64,000 nt of DNA. Origin: Cellulosilyticum ruminicola JCM 14822 (GTDB lineage: Bacteria; Bacillota; Clostridia; Lachnospirales; Cellulosilyticaceae). Positions 1 through 8,759 of the stretch are shown here, in pieces. Each line of letters opens with the position of its first letter. Position 1 is the stretch's first letter. The position numbers and the translations under genes are program-made. The DNA lies in the NCBI RefSeq assembly GCF_001311925.1, contig NZ_BBCG01000001.1:1-64000 (forward strand), given 5' to 3'. Below the pieces are notes generated by a model that saw only the letters and a list, made by a program, of their open reading frames with translations, did not search any database and was not told the origin of the DNA.

Positions 1-488
1 TTATACTTTGTTTTTATATGGTGCCATTTATTTAGGTGAAGTTAAAAGTTTTTATTATGTAGTTCCTCATTGGGATACAATCTTACATACTTTTAGTGGT
101 GCTATGTTAGGAGCACTTGGATTTTCATTTGTTACATTATTAAACAAAGAAGAAAAGATTCCATTGCAATTAAGTCCAGTATTTGCTGCTTTATGTGCTT
201 TTTGTTTCGCAGTAACATTAGGGGGGTCTGGGAGATTTATGAATTTAATTTTGATGGCTTATTAGGTTTAAATATGCAAAAATTTGTATTAGAAGGTGGG
301 GGAAGCTTATTGGTAGAGTGGCACTTGTGGATACAATGAAAGATTTAATCATAAATATTGTAGGCGCCTTTGTTATGAGTTTTGTAGGTTATATTTCATT
401 GAAGTACAAAAAAGGCTGGATTGAAAAGTTATTAGTAGCTAATTATAAACAAAAAGAAGTACATTGGTGTACTTCTTTTTGTTTATAA
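1..488 (+). pseudogene. Broken multi-pass membrane protein (YjdF/DUF2238-like), 5' end outside window
   Basis: The reading frame from the left edge shows hydrophobic segments and the motif W-D-x-x-L-H-x-x-S-G, also present in the intact membrane protein at 30389-31015, so the two are probably distant paralogues. The frame is lost near 225-235 (run of six G), and the continuation (VWEIYEFNFDGLLGLN) is read in another frame. A second shift near 305-320 is needed to reach the final stretch, which includes VALVDTMKDLIINIVG and ends at 488. At least two frame changes make this a pseudogene unless they are sequencing errors. The last codons overlap the terminator hairpin. Confidence 0.6.
445..486 (+). 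terminator. Rho-independent terminator-like hairpin
   Basis: Perfect 19-bp inverted repeat (445-463 and 468-486) with a TTGG loop; the right arm contains a T run. It overlaps the end of the broken membrane protein gene. Confidence 0.7.
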
Positions 489-641
489 TTATATTTATTT
501 ACTAAAATAATTATTCAAACGTTATGAATAAATTAAAATATTATAAATAAATTTAAAATAAAAATAATGAGTAAAAAGAGTTCAAAAATTAGATGTTGTT
601 GTATAATAAATGAAAAGCTATTAATAATGGAGGGTAAAAGA

Positions 642-1501
642 ATGGGAGATTTAACCTTTATTAAAGATTATAAAGAGGACAAAATAATTCGTAGTAGTTT
701 AAATGCATTAATACAGGAAAACTGTGGTTATTCATTAGAAGAATGGTATGAAAAAGGATATTGGCAGGAACAATATATTCCGTATTCTTTTGTAAAAGAT
801 GAGATGGTAATCGCAAATGTATCTGTATGTAAGCAGGAGATGTTATTTGAGGGTGTTCACAAAAGTGCAATTAGCTTAGAACATATTCTTTTACATCCTA
901 AATACCGTTATCAAAGTTTACTAGAGGACCTTATGAAGCGTATCATTGAGGATTATAAGGAAAAAGTAGATTTTGTATACTTAATAGCACACGAAGCTGT
1001 AACACCTATGTACACAAAGCTGGGATTTAAATATGTTGAAGATCGACAAATATGTATTAAAACAGCAAAGATTGAAAAAAGTCAAGCGCCACAGTTGATA
1101 GATATTACAAAGTTAGACGAAGATATTAAAAAATATCCTGAAACTTTTACCGTGCTTAGCAAAGGTGTGAAATGGATTAATAACGCATCAAGAAGGCACT
1201 TTGAATGTAGTAATGGAGAGATTAAAGTTTACAACTTTAAAGAAGTGATACATATGTTATAGTTCATTTTGAAGATGGTATCTTAAATATTATTGATATT
1301 TTAAGTAAGCAAATACCAGAGGTAGATGAAATTATTGCAGGGTTTAAAGCAATTTATGAGTTTGATAAAGTACGTCTCTATAGTGATACAACTTATAAAG
1401 GATGTGGCAATACCTATGAAGAAGTAGGCAGTCAATTACTCTTTATGAAATATTTTAATCTTGAGGAAGAAGTATTTCCAATCATTGTAGGAGACGAGTA
1501 G
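642..1501 (+). pseudogene. GNAT-like N-acetyltransferase, frameshifted
   Basis: The start at 642 is chosen because GGAGGG (629-634) lies 7 bases upstream; the frame stays open further upstream without a better ribosome site. Residues 60-150 resemble a GNAT acetyl-CoA-binding fold: a strand followed by HPKYRYQSLLEDLMKRI, then a late TPMYTKLGFKYVED segment typical of the family's end. The frame hits a stop at 1262, while an adjacent frame carries a sensible continuation from about 1250 (VHFEDGILNIIDILSK) to a stop at 1501, so one base has probably been gained or lost near 1245-1258. Substrate unknown. A strong terminator follows directly. Confidence 0.6.
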
Positions 1502-1553
1502 AAAAAACAAGCGCACTATATGTCAAAATGCCATATAATGTGCTTGTTTTTTG
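1502..1553 (+). terminator. Rho-independent terminator
   Basis: Imperfect inverted repeat beginning AAAAAACAAGC and ending GCTTGTTTTTT immediately after the acetyltransferase stop codon, with a T run on the + strand. Confidence 0.75.
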
Positions 1554-1720
1554 GGGATTTATAATTAATATGACGAATTATAAAAAGACGTGGAATATAA
1601 TACAGGAATAACCTTGTCAAAAAAAGAAATAAAAGGTAGAATGAATGTTGATAAAATTTAAAATATAAAGACAATGATATAGAGATAACGTTAAATAAAA
1701 AAGAGAATAGAGGGAACACG

Positions 1721-2641
1721 ATGCTACAAGTGGTGAAGTATATTTTAGGGTATAGCTTATGCCTATATGAGATAGCTACATTTAGTATCCTAGTAGGCGG
1801 TAAGAAAAATAATGAAGAATTAAGTTTATTTAAAACAAGTATACTTTTTGGAGGCGAGGCAATAGGGGGAATAAGCCTTTTACTTATGATGGAAAGAATA
1901 TTTGAGAAAGAAGAAATGATAGGGTTTATAATAGGTGTCTTGGGAGGCTTTAGTAATATTATCATATTACTATTAAGTTTCAGGAGAAAGAAACAAGAGC
2001 AGGAAGAAAAGCAGATTCTACGGGCACAAAATAAATCGTTAGTTGATCTTATATCAAGCAATAAGGTGCTTGATGAAAGAAGAAGAAAGATGGGGCATGA
2101 TTTTAATAATCATATTAGTTGTATAGATATGTTGCTTCAAATGGGAAATATTGAACGCGCTAGAGAATATATTGCGAAGATGAACCAAAACTATAGTAAG
2201 TATTATGCAGGTATTAGTGTTAATCATGAGATAGCAGATGCTATTATGAATGAAAAATATTTAAAAGCTCAAAAAAGCCATATTGATTTTCTTGTAGAAG
2301 GCCAATTTGAAGCACTCAATATAGATGAAATGGACTTTTGCATTATTCTAGGCAATAGTTTAGATAATGCCATTGAAGCTGCCATGCGCATTGAAGATGA
2401 AGCAGAACGTTATATTGAAGTTAAAATAGAAAACACAAAGTCAGTTACATGTATTACTGTATTAAATAGCATGAAAGAAATCGCTCAAGAAGGTAAAAGA
2501 CTTTTAACCACCAAAAAAGATAAAGAACATCACGGCATAGGCATCAATAGCATGCAAGCAGCAGCCATGAGAAATAATGGTGAAATTAAATGGCAATGCA
2601 GCGATGGAGAATTTAAGCTGAAAGTCATACTAAACAAATAA
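1721..2641 (+). CDS. Sensor histidine kinase, AgrC/GHKL type, orphan
   Basis: 306 aa. About two or three hydrophobic segments span residues 1-85, fewer than the six or seven usual for AgrC-like sensors, so the sensor part is short. A coiled linker (RRKKQEQEEKQ) follows, then an H-box-like segment RRKMGHDFNNH with the candidate phospho-acceptor His near residue 126. The ATPase part shows an N-box (GNSLDNAIEAA, about 210) and a G-box (HHGIGINSM, about 270). This is the GHKL/SpoOB-type kinase class linked to peptide-sensing LytTR systems. No response regulator is adjacent; a lone LytTR protein lies 3.8 kb downstream. An IS4-type element follows the stop codon within 20 bases. Confidence 0.8.
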   Translation: MLQVVKYILGYSLCLYEIATFSILVGGKKNNEELSLFKTSILFGGEAIGGISLLLMMERIFEKEEMIGFIIGVLGGFSNIIILLLSFRRKKQEQEEKQILRAQNKSLVDLISSNKVLDERRRKMGHDFNNHISCIDMLLQMGNIERAREYIAKMNQNYSKYYAGISVNHEIADAIMNEKYLKAQKSHIDFLVEGQFEALNIDEMDFCIILGNSLDNAIEAAMRIEDEAERYIEVKIENTKSVTCITVLNSMKEIAQEGKRLLTTKKDKEHHGIGINSMQAAAMRNNGEIKWQCSDGEFKLKVILNK

Positions 2642-2684
2642 GAAAGGGGGTATCGCAAAACAATGTCATTAAGTTAAGATGACC

Positions 2685-2837
2685 AAAAAGATCTCTATAC
2701 TAATCAAATGCTATATTAATCTTTTTTGAAAAAATATTGACAAGTCTAAAAAAATGTGTGTCCGCTCTCATTACTGACTGAATATAAAGGTAGTGAGAGC
2801 GGCCCTTGTAATTAAAGGAAACTTAGTTACAAGGAGG
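2685..2837 (+). promoter_or_regulatory. IS4 copy A leader: terminator-like hairpin and SD-sequestering fold
   Basis: Between the left end and the transposase start are three inverted repeats. AAAGAT/ATCTTT with a T run (2685-2726) looks like a terminator facing transcription entering the element. CCGCTCTCA (2762-2770) pairs with TGAGAGCGG (2794-2802), extending to 13 bp with one G-U. CCTTGTAA (2804-2811) pairs with TTACAAGG (2827-2834) and covers part of the ribosome site AAGGAGG. Such folds are known in other IS elements to keep read-through transcripts from being translated. Copy B carries the same leader. Confidence 0.6.
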
Positions 2838-2843
2838 ATACAT

Positions 2844-4030
2844 ATGAAACAAAACCCAATTAAAAAACTTTTATTAAATGAAATTCAAAAGATAAGTAAT
2901 AATCTGCATGATTATTGTACTAATCCAAATTGTGATTTTTTACGTACAAGAAAATTGCCTATGAATAAGGTTTTAGCTGGAATCATTGGAATGGGAAGTG
3001 GAAGTCTTACAAATGAATTATTAGATTTATTTGGTGCATCTGCAGATACGCCAACTTCTTCTGCGTTTGTTCAGCAGAGAAAAAAGATAAAGACTGAAGC
3101 GTTTAAGAACATATTTGATGGCTTTTCAAGCAAACTTATGGCTAACTTTAATGAAGATATGCCTATACTTGCTGTTGATGGGTCTGATGTACATATTCCA
3201 ACTAATCCTGATGCTCTAAATTTATTTCATTCTGGAAAAGATGGAAGAAAACCATATAATCTTCTGCATATAAATGCATTGTATAATATAAATCATTCTA
3301 TTTATCATGATGCAATAATACAAAAGTCTAAAGAAAAAAATGAACATAATACTTTACAAGAAATGGTCAATCGTTCTGCAATTCCTAAAGTTCTCGTTAT
3401 TCATTAAAACTTACAAGAAAGAAAACAAATGAAGTCAAAGAACTTTTCAAAAACAAAAACCATTATCGAAGTATTTCTTCAACTCAACTGTTTGATTATT
3501 TACCACTTAAAAATAAGAAATCTGAACCTGCTAAATTCTATGAATTACATTTTAGAATAGTGAGATTTTCTATTTCAGAAACTTCATATGAAACCATAGT
3601 TACAAATCTAAACAGCGAGGAATACCCTCCTGATAAAGTGAAAAAACTGTATGCTTCTCGTTGAGGGATTGAAACATCTTTTAGAGATTTAAAATATACG
3701 ATTGGAGTGTTACATTTTAATTTAAAGAAGGTGATGTGCATCAAACAGGAAAGCTATGCACATATAAAATGTATAATTTTTTAGAAATAATCACCTCGCA
3801 CGTAGTCATTGAAAAAAGCAGAGAAAACATACATATAAAGATAATTTCTCAGTTGCAGTACATATGTGTAGATTATCCTATCATGGAAAAGCAACACCAC
3901 CTGATTTAGAAGCCATAATTGCAAAAATCTTATTCCTATAAAGCCTGATAGGCATAGAAAACAACACCTAATTATCAAGATTTTTTATAGCTTCTTTTAT
4001 AGGGTAGTAAAAATTTTTATAATTGAATAG
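2844..4030 (+). pseudogene. IS4-family transposase, copy A (deletion and nonsense codon)
   Basis: The start at 2844 follows AAGGAGG (2831-2837). The frame runs to a stop at 3407 created by a deletion of about 145 bp relative to copy B, at about 3400-3402. A first catalytic Asp lies in LAVDGSDVH. The homologous frame resumes beyond the deletion and contains the IS4 YREK signature around YASR-x-GIETSFRDLKY, but the conserved Trp codon in it is TGA (3662-3664). Further degenerate sequence to 4030 matches the usual C-terminal IRPDR...FYRV region. Clearly non-functional. Confidence 0.85.
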
Positions 4031-4210
4031 AAATTTTGAGATAGATGCAAATTTGTCTATCTGTAATGCCTAAAAATAGAAAAGAAGTTGAAGAAATGAA
4101 TCTTCAACTTCTTTTTTCTAAAGAGTACGTTTCTAACACAATATTAACTTAATAACATTGATTTTGCTAGGGGGTATCTTTTTATTAGGTGTGGGGATAC
4201 TTAAGTTTTA

Positions 4211-5264
4211 TTTCCATTGACATGAAAACAGTTACTATGTTAAAAGTTAAATTTCCATAATTTTAGACATGAAAATAGCCAGCATCCTGAGGTTTAATAT
4301 AATTATTAGACCATACCAAACACAAAGGAGCTGACTATGGACAATTATATTACCTTATTCGAAAAATTTATAGGTCTTATCGATTGGAAATTACTTCAAA
4401 AATATACTGTTAAACTAAATACCGATTTTAAAAAGAATAAATTTTTTACACATGAACACCTTGCAAGTATGATTTATTTTCATATTTGTGAACATGATGG
4501 ACTTCGTGATTTAAAACAAAGTATGACTGAGCAAATGTCAGAAATCTTACCAGACATCAGCTTAGCAACTTTATCAAATCATAATAACACTAGAGATTAC
4601 AGAGTATTTCTTCCTATTATGCAAGAATTGATTAATACTTGTGTCTCAACGCTTACAATAGATGAACGCCTTAAAAAATTTGGTTCAGTCAAAATGATTG
4701 ACTCCACTACTGTAAGTAGGTGTTTACGTTTTTTTGACTGGGCAAAGTTCCGAAAGACAAAAGCTGGTATAAAAATGCATACAAGTATCGATGGTTCAAC
4801 AGGTGTACCTGAGCGTATTATTTCTTCTAATGCAGCATGTCATGATCGAACAAAAATGGATAAACTAATGACAGATAAAGGAACAGTTTACATTTGTGAT
4901 AAAGGCTACATTGAGTATAAAAAATTTGACAGCTATACTTCAAAGGAAATTTACTTCGTAAGTCGTCTTAAGGATAATGCCAAATTTAAAGAAGCCATAG
5001 ATTTACCTATCATACAATGTAACAAAGCCCAGCCGTTGTTACCAGTAGGTTCAACTTAAAGTGTAAAATAAAAAATCAGCTATTCAAACATGTAACCAAG
5101 ATGCAATGCTATAAAACAGCATTATTTAGTAGTTCCTAAAACATGGAAAAGTGAATAGCAATCCAAGTAATTATACCTGTAGTGTATCTAACTTTATTGG
5201 ATAAATATAGAAATTATTTATTTGAGTCTGTAAAGCATATTTTAGAAGCATAAGTCAATGGAAA
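4211..5264 (+). mobile_element. IS4-family element with DUF4372-type transposase, truncated
   Basis: An exact 11-bp inverted repeat, TTTCCATTGAC at 4211-4221 and its complement at 5254-5264, brackets a truncated transposase gene and is proposed as the element ends. A second copy of the left-end motif (ATTTCCATAATTTTAGACATG, split here) sits near 4249-4275. At just over 1.0 kb it is shorter than expected for the family, consistent with loss of the transposase 3' half. It lies directly against copy A of the other IS4 element, making a small IS cluster. Boundaries are inferred from one inverted repeat only. Confidence 0.5.
4337..5059 (+). pseudogene. IS4-family transposase (DUF4372 N-terminus), C-terminally truncated
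   Basis: 240 aa; the start follows AAAGGAG with good spacing. Residues 1-75 match the DUF4372-type N-terminal domain (KNKFFTHEHLASMIYFHI..GLRDL). Two catalytic Asp candidates are visible: VKMIDSTTVS (about residue 122) and YICDKGY (about 188). The protein ends with QPLLPVGST, before the region where the catalytic Glu and YREK-type signature should lie, so roughly the last 100-150 residues are missing. The following 200 bases show no recognisable transposase sequence. Probably inactive. Confidence 0.7.
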
Positions 5265-5383
5265 TTTTAGTTAGTAACTAAACATTAGTGAAATGAGTTG
5301 AGTTTACTTGAAATAAAATTAAAAAATAATAAGTGCAGTACATGAACTGAAAATAGATATTTTAACAAAGAGAATGTAAAATA
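5060..5383. other. Intergenic stretch without recognisable gene
   Basis: Contains the proposed right end of the DUF4372-type element (5254-5264) and otherwise AT-rich sequence with stops in all frames. I see nothing else in it. Confidence 0.5.
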
Positions 5384-5415
5384 AAAACCCCTAAAACACA
5401 TGTTTTAGGGGTTTT
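5384..5415 (-). terminator. Terminator of the tRNA-Thr gene
   Basis: Inverted repeat AAAACCCCTAAAACA / TGTTTTAGGGGTTTT. Read on the minus strand it is followed by a T-rich run (TTTTTATTTTA), placing it just downstream of the tRNA gene. Confidence 0.8.
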
Positions 5416-5429
5416 GCTTATAAGCTCTA

Positions 5430-5502
5430 AGCTCCCGAGCGGACTTGAACCGCCGACCTCCGCCTTACCAAGGCGACGCTCTACCGACTGAGCCACGAGA
5501 GC
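5430..5502 (-). tRNA. tRNA-Thr (anticodon GGU)
   Basis: Full cloverleaf on the minus strand. Acceptor GCTCTCG pairs with CGGGAGC (two G-T pairs), D arm GCTC/GAGC, and anticodon stem TCGCC/GGCGG closes the loop TTGGTAA with anticodon GGT. The T arm loop is TTCAAGT and the discriminator base is T. No CCA is encoded. It stands alone between the IS cluster and a LUD-domain gene with its own terminator. Confidence 0.93.
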
Positions 5503-5601
5503 AAAGCGTTCATATGCTGAACGCTTTTATAGAATATCATGTCATAATTATTTTGTCAACATTTGCCTACGTATTTTTAAAATATGGAAATAGGTTGAAA
5601 A

Positions 5602-6237
5602 TTAATAACCTAATGCTTCACCTACTAAGATTACTTTAATACGTCCTTCAGGTTTGCTGTTACGTGTGACAACAGTTTGCATACAAATGCAGTCAGGAGA
5701 TAGGCAATTGTGACAAGTACCTGTTTTGCCACATGGTGTCTGTTTATTAAGGCGCATGGCATTGATTGGTGCAGCAATTTGGTGAATACGTTCTATAGCA
5801 GCATCTACGTCTTTGACTACTTTATTCATACCAGCAATGACTATGACTTGTTTTGGACCATAAATAAGGGCTGCCACGCGGTTTCCTGTACCATCAGTAT
5901 TGACAAGTTCTCCTTTTTGTGTGATCGCATTTGTACTCATAAAATATGTATCTGCTGTAAAAGCTTTGCGGTAAATATCTGGGACTTCTTCGGCTGATAC
6001 TTTTGAGCGGTCAAGTAAATTATAAGTGCCTTTTTGCTCAAGGGCTTTAAAAAGATCGATTTCACTCAGTGTCATAGAGCCTCCCCAAGTAATGGTCATA
6101 CCATCTTCGAGAAAAGAAAGTGCTTTGTCTTTTGCTTCCTCTTTTGAACAGACATAATGACCTTCTATACCGCGTTTTGCCATTTCTGAAACCATATTTT
6201 CGGCAATAATTTTAAAATAAAGTTTTTTATTTTCCAT
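5602..6237 (-). CDS. LUD-domain protein (LutC/YkgG-like, DUF162)
   Basis: 211 aa from the ATG at 6237, which follows AGGAGG by 7 bases; an upstream in-frame ATG at 6273 lacks such a site. The body matches the LUD domain of lactate-utilisation proteins: DGMTITWGGSMTLSEIDLF and a late stretch with Cys clusters (TPCGKTGTCHNC, SPDCICMQT). The Cys-rich end could bind metal or an Fe-S cluster, but that is inference. No lutAB neighbours are present, so a role in lactate oxidation is unsupported; many anaerobes have such stand-alone LUD proteins of unknown role. Confidence 0.8.
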   Translation of the reverse strand: MENKKLYFKIIAENMVSEMAKRGIEGHYVCSKEEAKDKALSFLEDGMTITWGGSMTLSEIDLFKALEQKGTYNLLDRSKVSAEEVPDIYRKAFTADTYFMSTNAITQKGELVNTDGTGNRVAALIYGPKQVIVIAGMNKVVKDVDAAIERIHQIAAPINAMRLNKQTPCGKTGTCHNCLSPDCICMQTVVTRNSKPEGRIKVILVGEALGY

Positions 6238-6447
6238 AATTGACCTCCTAATAAATGAATAATTTCTATCCATATTGTAGCATATTTCATAAAATTTATA
6301 AGTAATATAGCAAGAATTTCTTGCTATGAGTCAAAATATTACACGAACCTCCCTTTTTTGTATTTTTTAGTACTAAAGCACGAAAAAATAAGGGCATAAT
6401 CACATATTGTATTTTTTTAAGAACATTTATAAAATGGTAGTGGGGTG

Positions 6448-6804
6448 ATGGAAATGCTAAATTTTAGCGAAGAAAATAGTACTTATAGTTTTAGAACAAC
6501 AATGGGACGTGTAAGTGTGAATGCAAAAGAAATTATGTATTTTTCTTATAGTGACAGGCACGTTCATTTACACACGATTAATGGAACTTTTAAAACCAAA
6601 ATTGTACGTTTCAAAGATTTAGAAGATATTTTAAAAGAGCCAGAATTTATGAGTATCCATCGTGCATGTATTGTAAATGTCTGTTACATTAAAAGCATTG
6701 GGGGCATTACATTAACCATGGAAAACGGTGATAAATTGTCTATTAGCCGTTATAAGATGTTAGAGATGCAAGAAAAAATGAAATCATTAGTAGCAATCAA
6801 ATAG
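6448..6804 (+). CDS. Stand-alone LytTR DNA-binding protein
   Basis: About 118 aa, essentially a single LytTR domain. It shows the characteristic order: strand with KEIMYFSYSDRHVHLHT, linker FKDLEDIL, and FMSIHRACIVNVCYI followed by GDKLSISRYK. There is no receiver domain, so it cannot take a phosphate in the usual way. GTG (6445), ATG (6448) and ATG (6454) are all possible starts behind a GGGG site; 6448 is taken as a compromise. It could act on the same promoters as AgrA-type regulators. No dedicated kinase is adjacent. Confidence 0.82.
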   Translation: MEMLNFSEENSTYSFRTTMGRVSVNAKEIMYFSYSDRHVHLHTINGTFKTKIVRFKDLEDILKEPEFMSIHRACIVNVCYIKSIGGITLTMENGDKLSISRYKMLEMQEKMKSLVAIK

Positions 6805-6814
6805 TGTATATAGA

Positions 6815-6867
6815 AATAACTCCTATTCAAATAACTTGGCTTACAGATTGTTTGAATAGGAGTTATT
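6815..6867 (+). terminator. Rho-independent terminator after LytTR gene
   Basis: Perfect 17-bp stem AATAACTCCTATTCAAA / TTTGAATAGGAGTTATT with a 19-base loop, directly after the LytTR stop codon. Confidence 0.75.
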
Positions 6868-6989
6868 TTATGTATGTTAACAAGACACTAATAATACACT
6901 TTAGATATAAATTGTAATACAATACTAATAGGAAAATTATCCTAATTGAAGCAGTGTGACATAAAAGCTGACAAAACGAGGAGGTAGAA

Positions 6990-7486
6990 ATATTAGATAT
7001 CGCAATTATTGTTGCTGGTCTAGCGGGGTTATCAGTAGTTATTTCAGGTGTTATTCGTAACAAGAAGTTAAAGTATTTGGGAATCCACCAAGTACAAGTT
7101 TTATTTATAGAGCAGAGTGCGTGGACAATTATCTTGGCATATTAGGTACAAGTGGTGAAGCGATGATGGAACATTTCGTTAGTCATGCTAAAGAACTTGG
7201 TGTAGAGATTCAATAATCGAAGGTTATTGAAATTTTCCCAATGGGTGACTACTATATATTCAATGTAGAAAATGAATTTGTGGAAGCAAGAAGAGTAATT
7301 TTAGCTAATGGTTTATCAAAGAACAAAGTACTTGAAAGAGAAAATGAATTCTTAGATAAAGGCGTAAGCTATTGTGCAACTTGCGATGGACCACTATATC
7401 GTAAAAAACAAGTACTTGTTATAGAGGATTCAGCCCATGCAGAAGAAGATGTAAATTACTTATCTGAAATCTGTGATAAAGTGTAT
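6990..7486 (+). pseudogene. trxB: Thioredoxin reductase fragment
   Basis: A GAGGAGG site precedes ATA (6990) where ATG is expected. The sequence then reads like TrxB: LDIAIIVAGLAGLS (decayed FAD-binding motif), a frame change near 7070, then NPPSTSFIYRAECVDNYLG and HAKELGVEIQ. A stop at 7216 follows, and the same frame resumes to the redox-active CATC motif in VSYCATCDGPLYRKK. The match ends near 7486, where sequence identical to the start of the ISL3 transposase begins. The C-terminal half is absent. Start loss, frameshift, nonsense codon and truncation make it certainly dead. Confidence 0.8.
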
Positions 7487-7936
7487 GAAATACAAAGAAT
7501 TAAATTAGTTACTGCACGAAAATATGTTCAGATGACAGAAGAGGATATCCGTTTATTAGACTCCCCTAAAAATTATAAAAAAAGAAAGACAGTAGTTGAT
7601 GATTATCTAAATATTATCTATAAAATGCTTTATGATAAAATAGATCCTGCCGTCATTTTATCATATGTCTTACGAATGGGCTATGATGGGAATTTAAAGA
7701 CATTAGAAAACTATATCGCAGTGCTTGCTAAAAATAACTTTAATAATAGTGCATTGCATATAAATTGGGCATATAAAACAGAATATCCTAAAGAAATAAC
7801 TGTTAGTAAATGTCATCAAATATTAAGCTCTATTTTACGAAAAAGTTCAGGGAATATAGATACTGATGGGATAAAAGAATATATTGAAATCATTAAGAAC
7901 TACTATGAGATAGTTAGTCTATTAGAAGATGCATAT

Positions 7937-8759
7937 TATAGTCGTTAACTTAAGACTAAGTTTTTTCCAGCAACAATAAGTTGTTCTAAATAACCTTCTA
8001 TTTTAGAATAGGTAGTTTGTCTTAAGCGTTTTTCATGCAAAGCCAACTTTCCTATTCTTTGAACTAAGTTAGAAAACGTCTCGTAAGTATGTAGTGTGAT
8101 TCTTTTTAGTGTATAGAATTGATATAAGTCTACAAGCAGTAATGTATAAAATCTTTGCATACTTACGCTTCTCCCCTGACTCTTAAATATGCTTTGATCT
8201 ACACTATCATAAAGTGGCATTGTAAGTAATGCTCCTAGAAGTTTCCTATAAAGAATTGCTTCTACATATTTAGTTTTACCTACATGCATTTTATCTAGGG
8301 AAAAGGTGCTTTTTAGAACCTTAAAAAGAAGTTCTATTTGCCATCGTATACGATAAAGCTCTGTAATAATAGATGTATTAAGGATTTCTTTGCTGATGTT
8401 AGTACTCATAAGATTCCAATGTAAAAGCTGACGCTTATGTGAGTCAATATCTTCACCATTATTTTGAATAACAGCACATTTTTCAGCAATCACTTCTTCG
8501 GTGAGCTTCTTTGAATCTAAAATTCCTAAAGACATTGCTTTTGTAAATGTCTTTAGGAATTTTAGAATGACGATTCATAAAACCAGTTAATTTTGTAACT
8601 TTTTCTATAAAAGATAGTATAAAAAGTTTAAAAAGTCTAGATATTAATCTTGTGATATGCATAGGAAACCTCCTAATCTGAGTACTATTAGACTATAGAG
8701 ATTTCCCATTTTTATTGAATTTATTACTGGAAAATTTTATTTATAAGTTAACGCTTATG
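7937..8759 (-). mobile_element. IS4-family element nested in the ISL3 copy, internally deleted
   Basis: 823 bp flanked by an exact 10-bp direct repeat AGATGCATAT (7927-7936 and 8760-8769); copy B of the ISL3 element has this sequence once. The ends form an imperfect inverted repeat around CGTTAACTTA (left TATAGTCGTTAACTTA, right complement CATAAGCGTTAACTTA). A 10-bp duplication is usual for IS4. The transposase on the minus strand lacks its middle, so this is a deletion derivative smaller than a full IS4 element. Confidence 0.85.
7945..8662 (-). pseudogene. IS4-family transposase, central deletion
   Basis: The minus-strand ATG at 8662 follows AGGAGG and begins MHITRLISRLFKLF. After about 45 residues the frame breaks at a repeated stretch (ATTCCTAAAGACATT-like on both sides). 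The C-terminal part is open from 8535 down to 7945 and carries the IS4 YREK signature in YRIRWQIELLFKVLKS. The central region with the first two catalytic Asp residues is missing. No function expected. Confidence 0.8.

Larger units (their letters stand above)
2661..4160 (+). mobile_element. IS4-family insertion sequence, copy A (defective)
   Basis: About 1.5 kb bounded by imperfect 17-bp inverted repeats: CAATGTCATTAAGTTAA at 2661 and the complement of TTAACTTAATAACATTG at 4144-4160. The same ends bound copy B at 62383-63863. It holds a transposase gene with an internal deletion and a nonsense codon, and ends with a hairpin at about 4082-4118 (AGAAGTTGAAGA / TCTTCAACTTCT). No target duplication abuts the repeats; instead a 10-bp direct repeat AGGGGGTATC lies a few bases outside (2645-2654, 4169-4178), with GCAAAA and TTTTGC in between. 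Immobile unless helped in trans. Confidence 0.85.

Noticed and set aside
2645-2654. AGGGGGTATC as a CsoR-type operator half-site near IS copy A
   Set aside because: It occurs as a direct, not inverted, repeat and is better explained by terminator arms or target duplication.
7241-7948. A real fusion protein of thioredoxin reductase and another domain
   Set aside because: The second half is transposase sequence identical to copy B, and the upstream reductase part has lost its start and carries stops.
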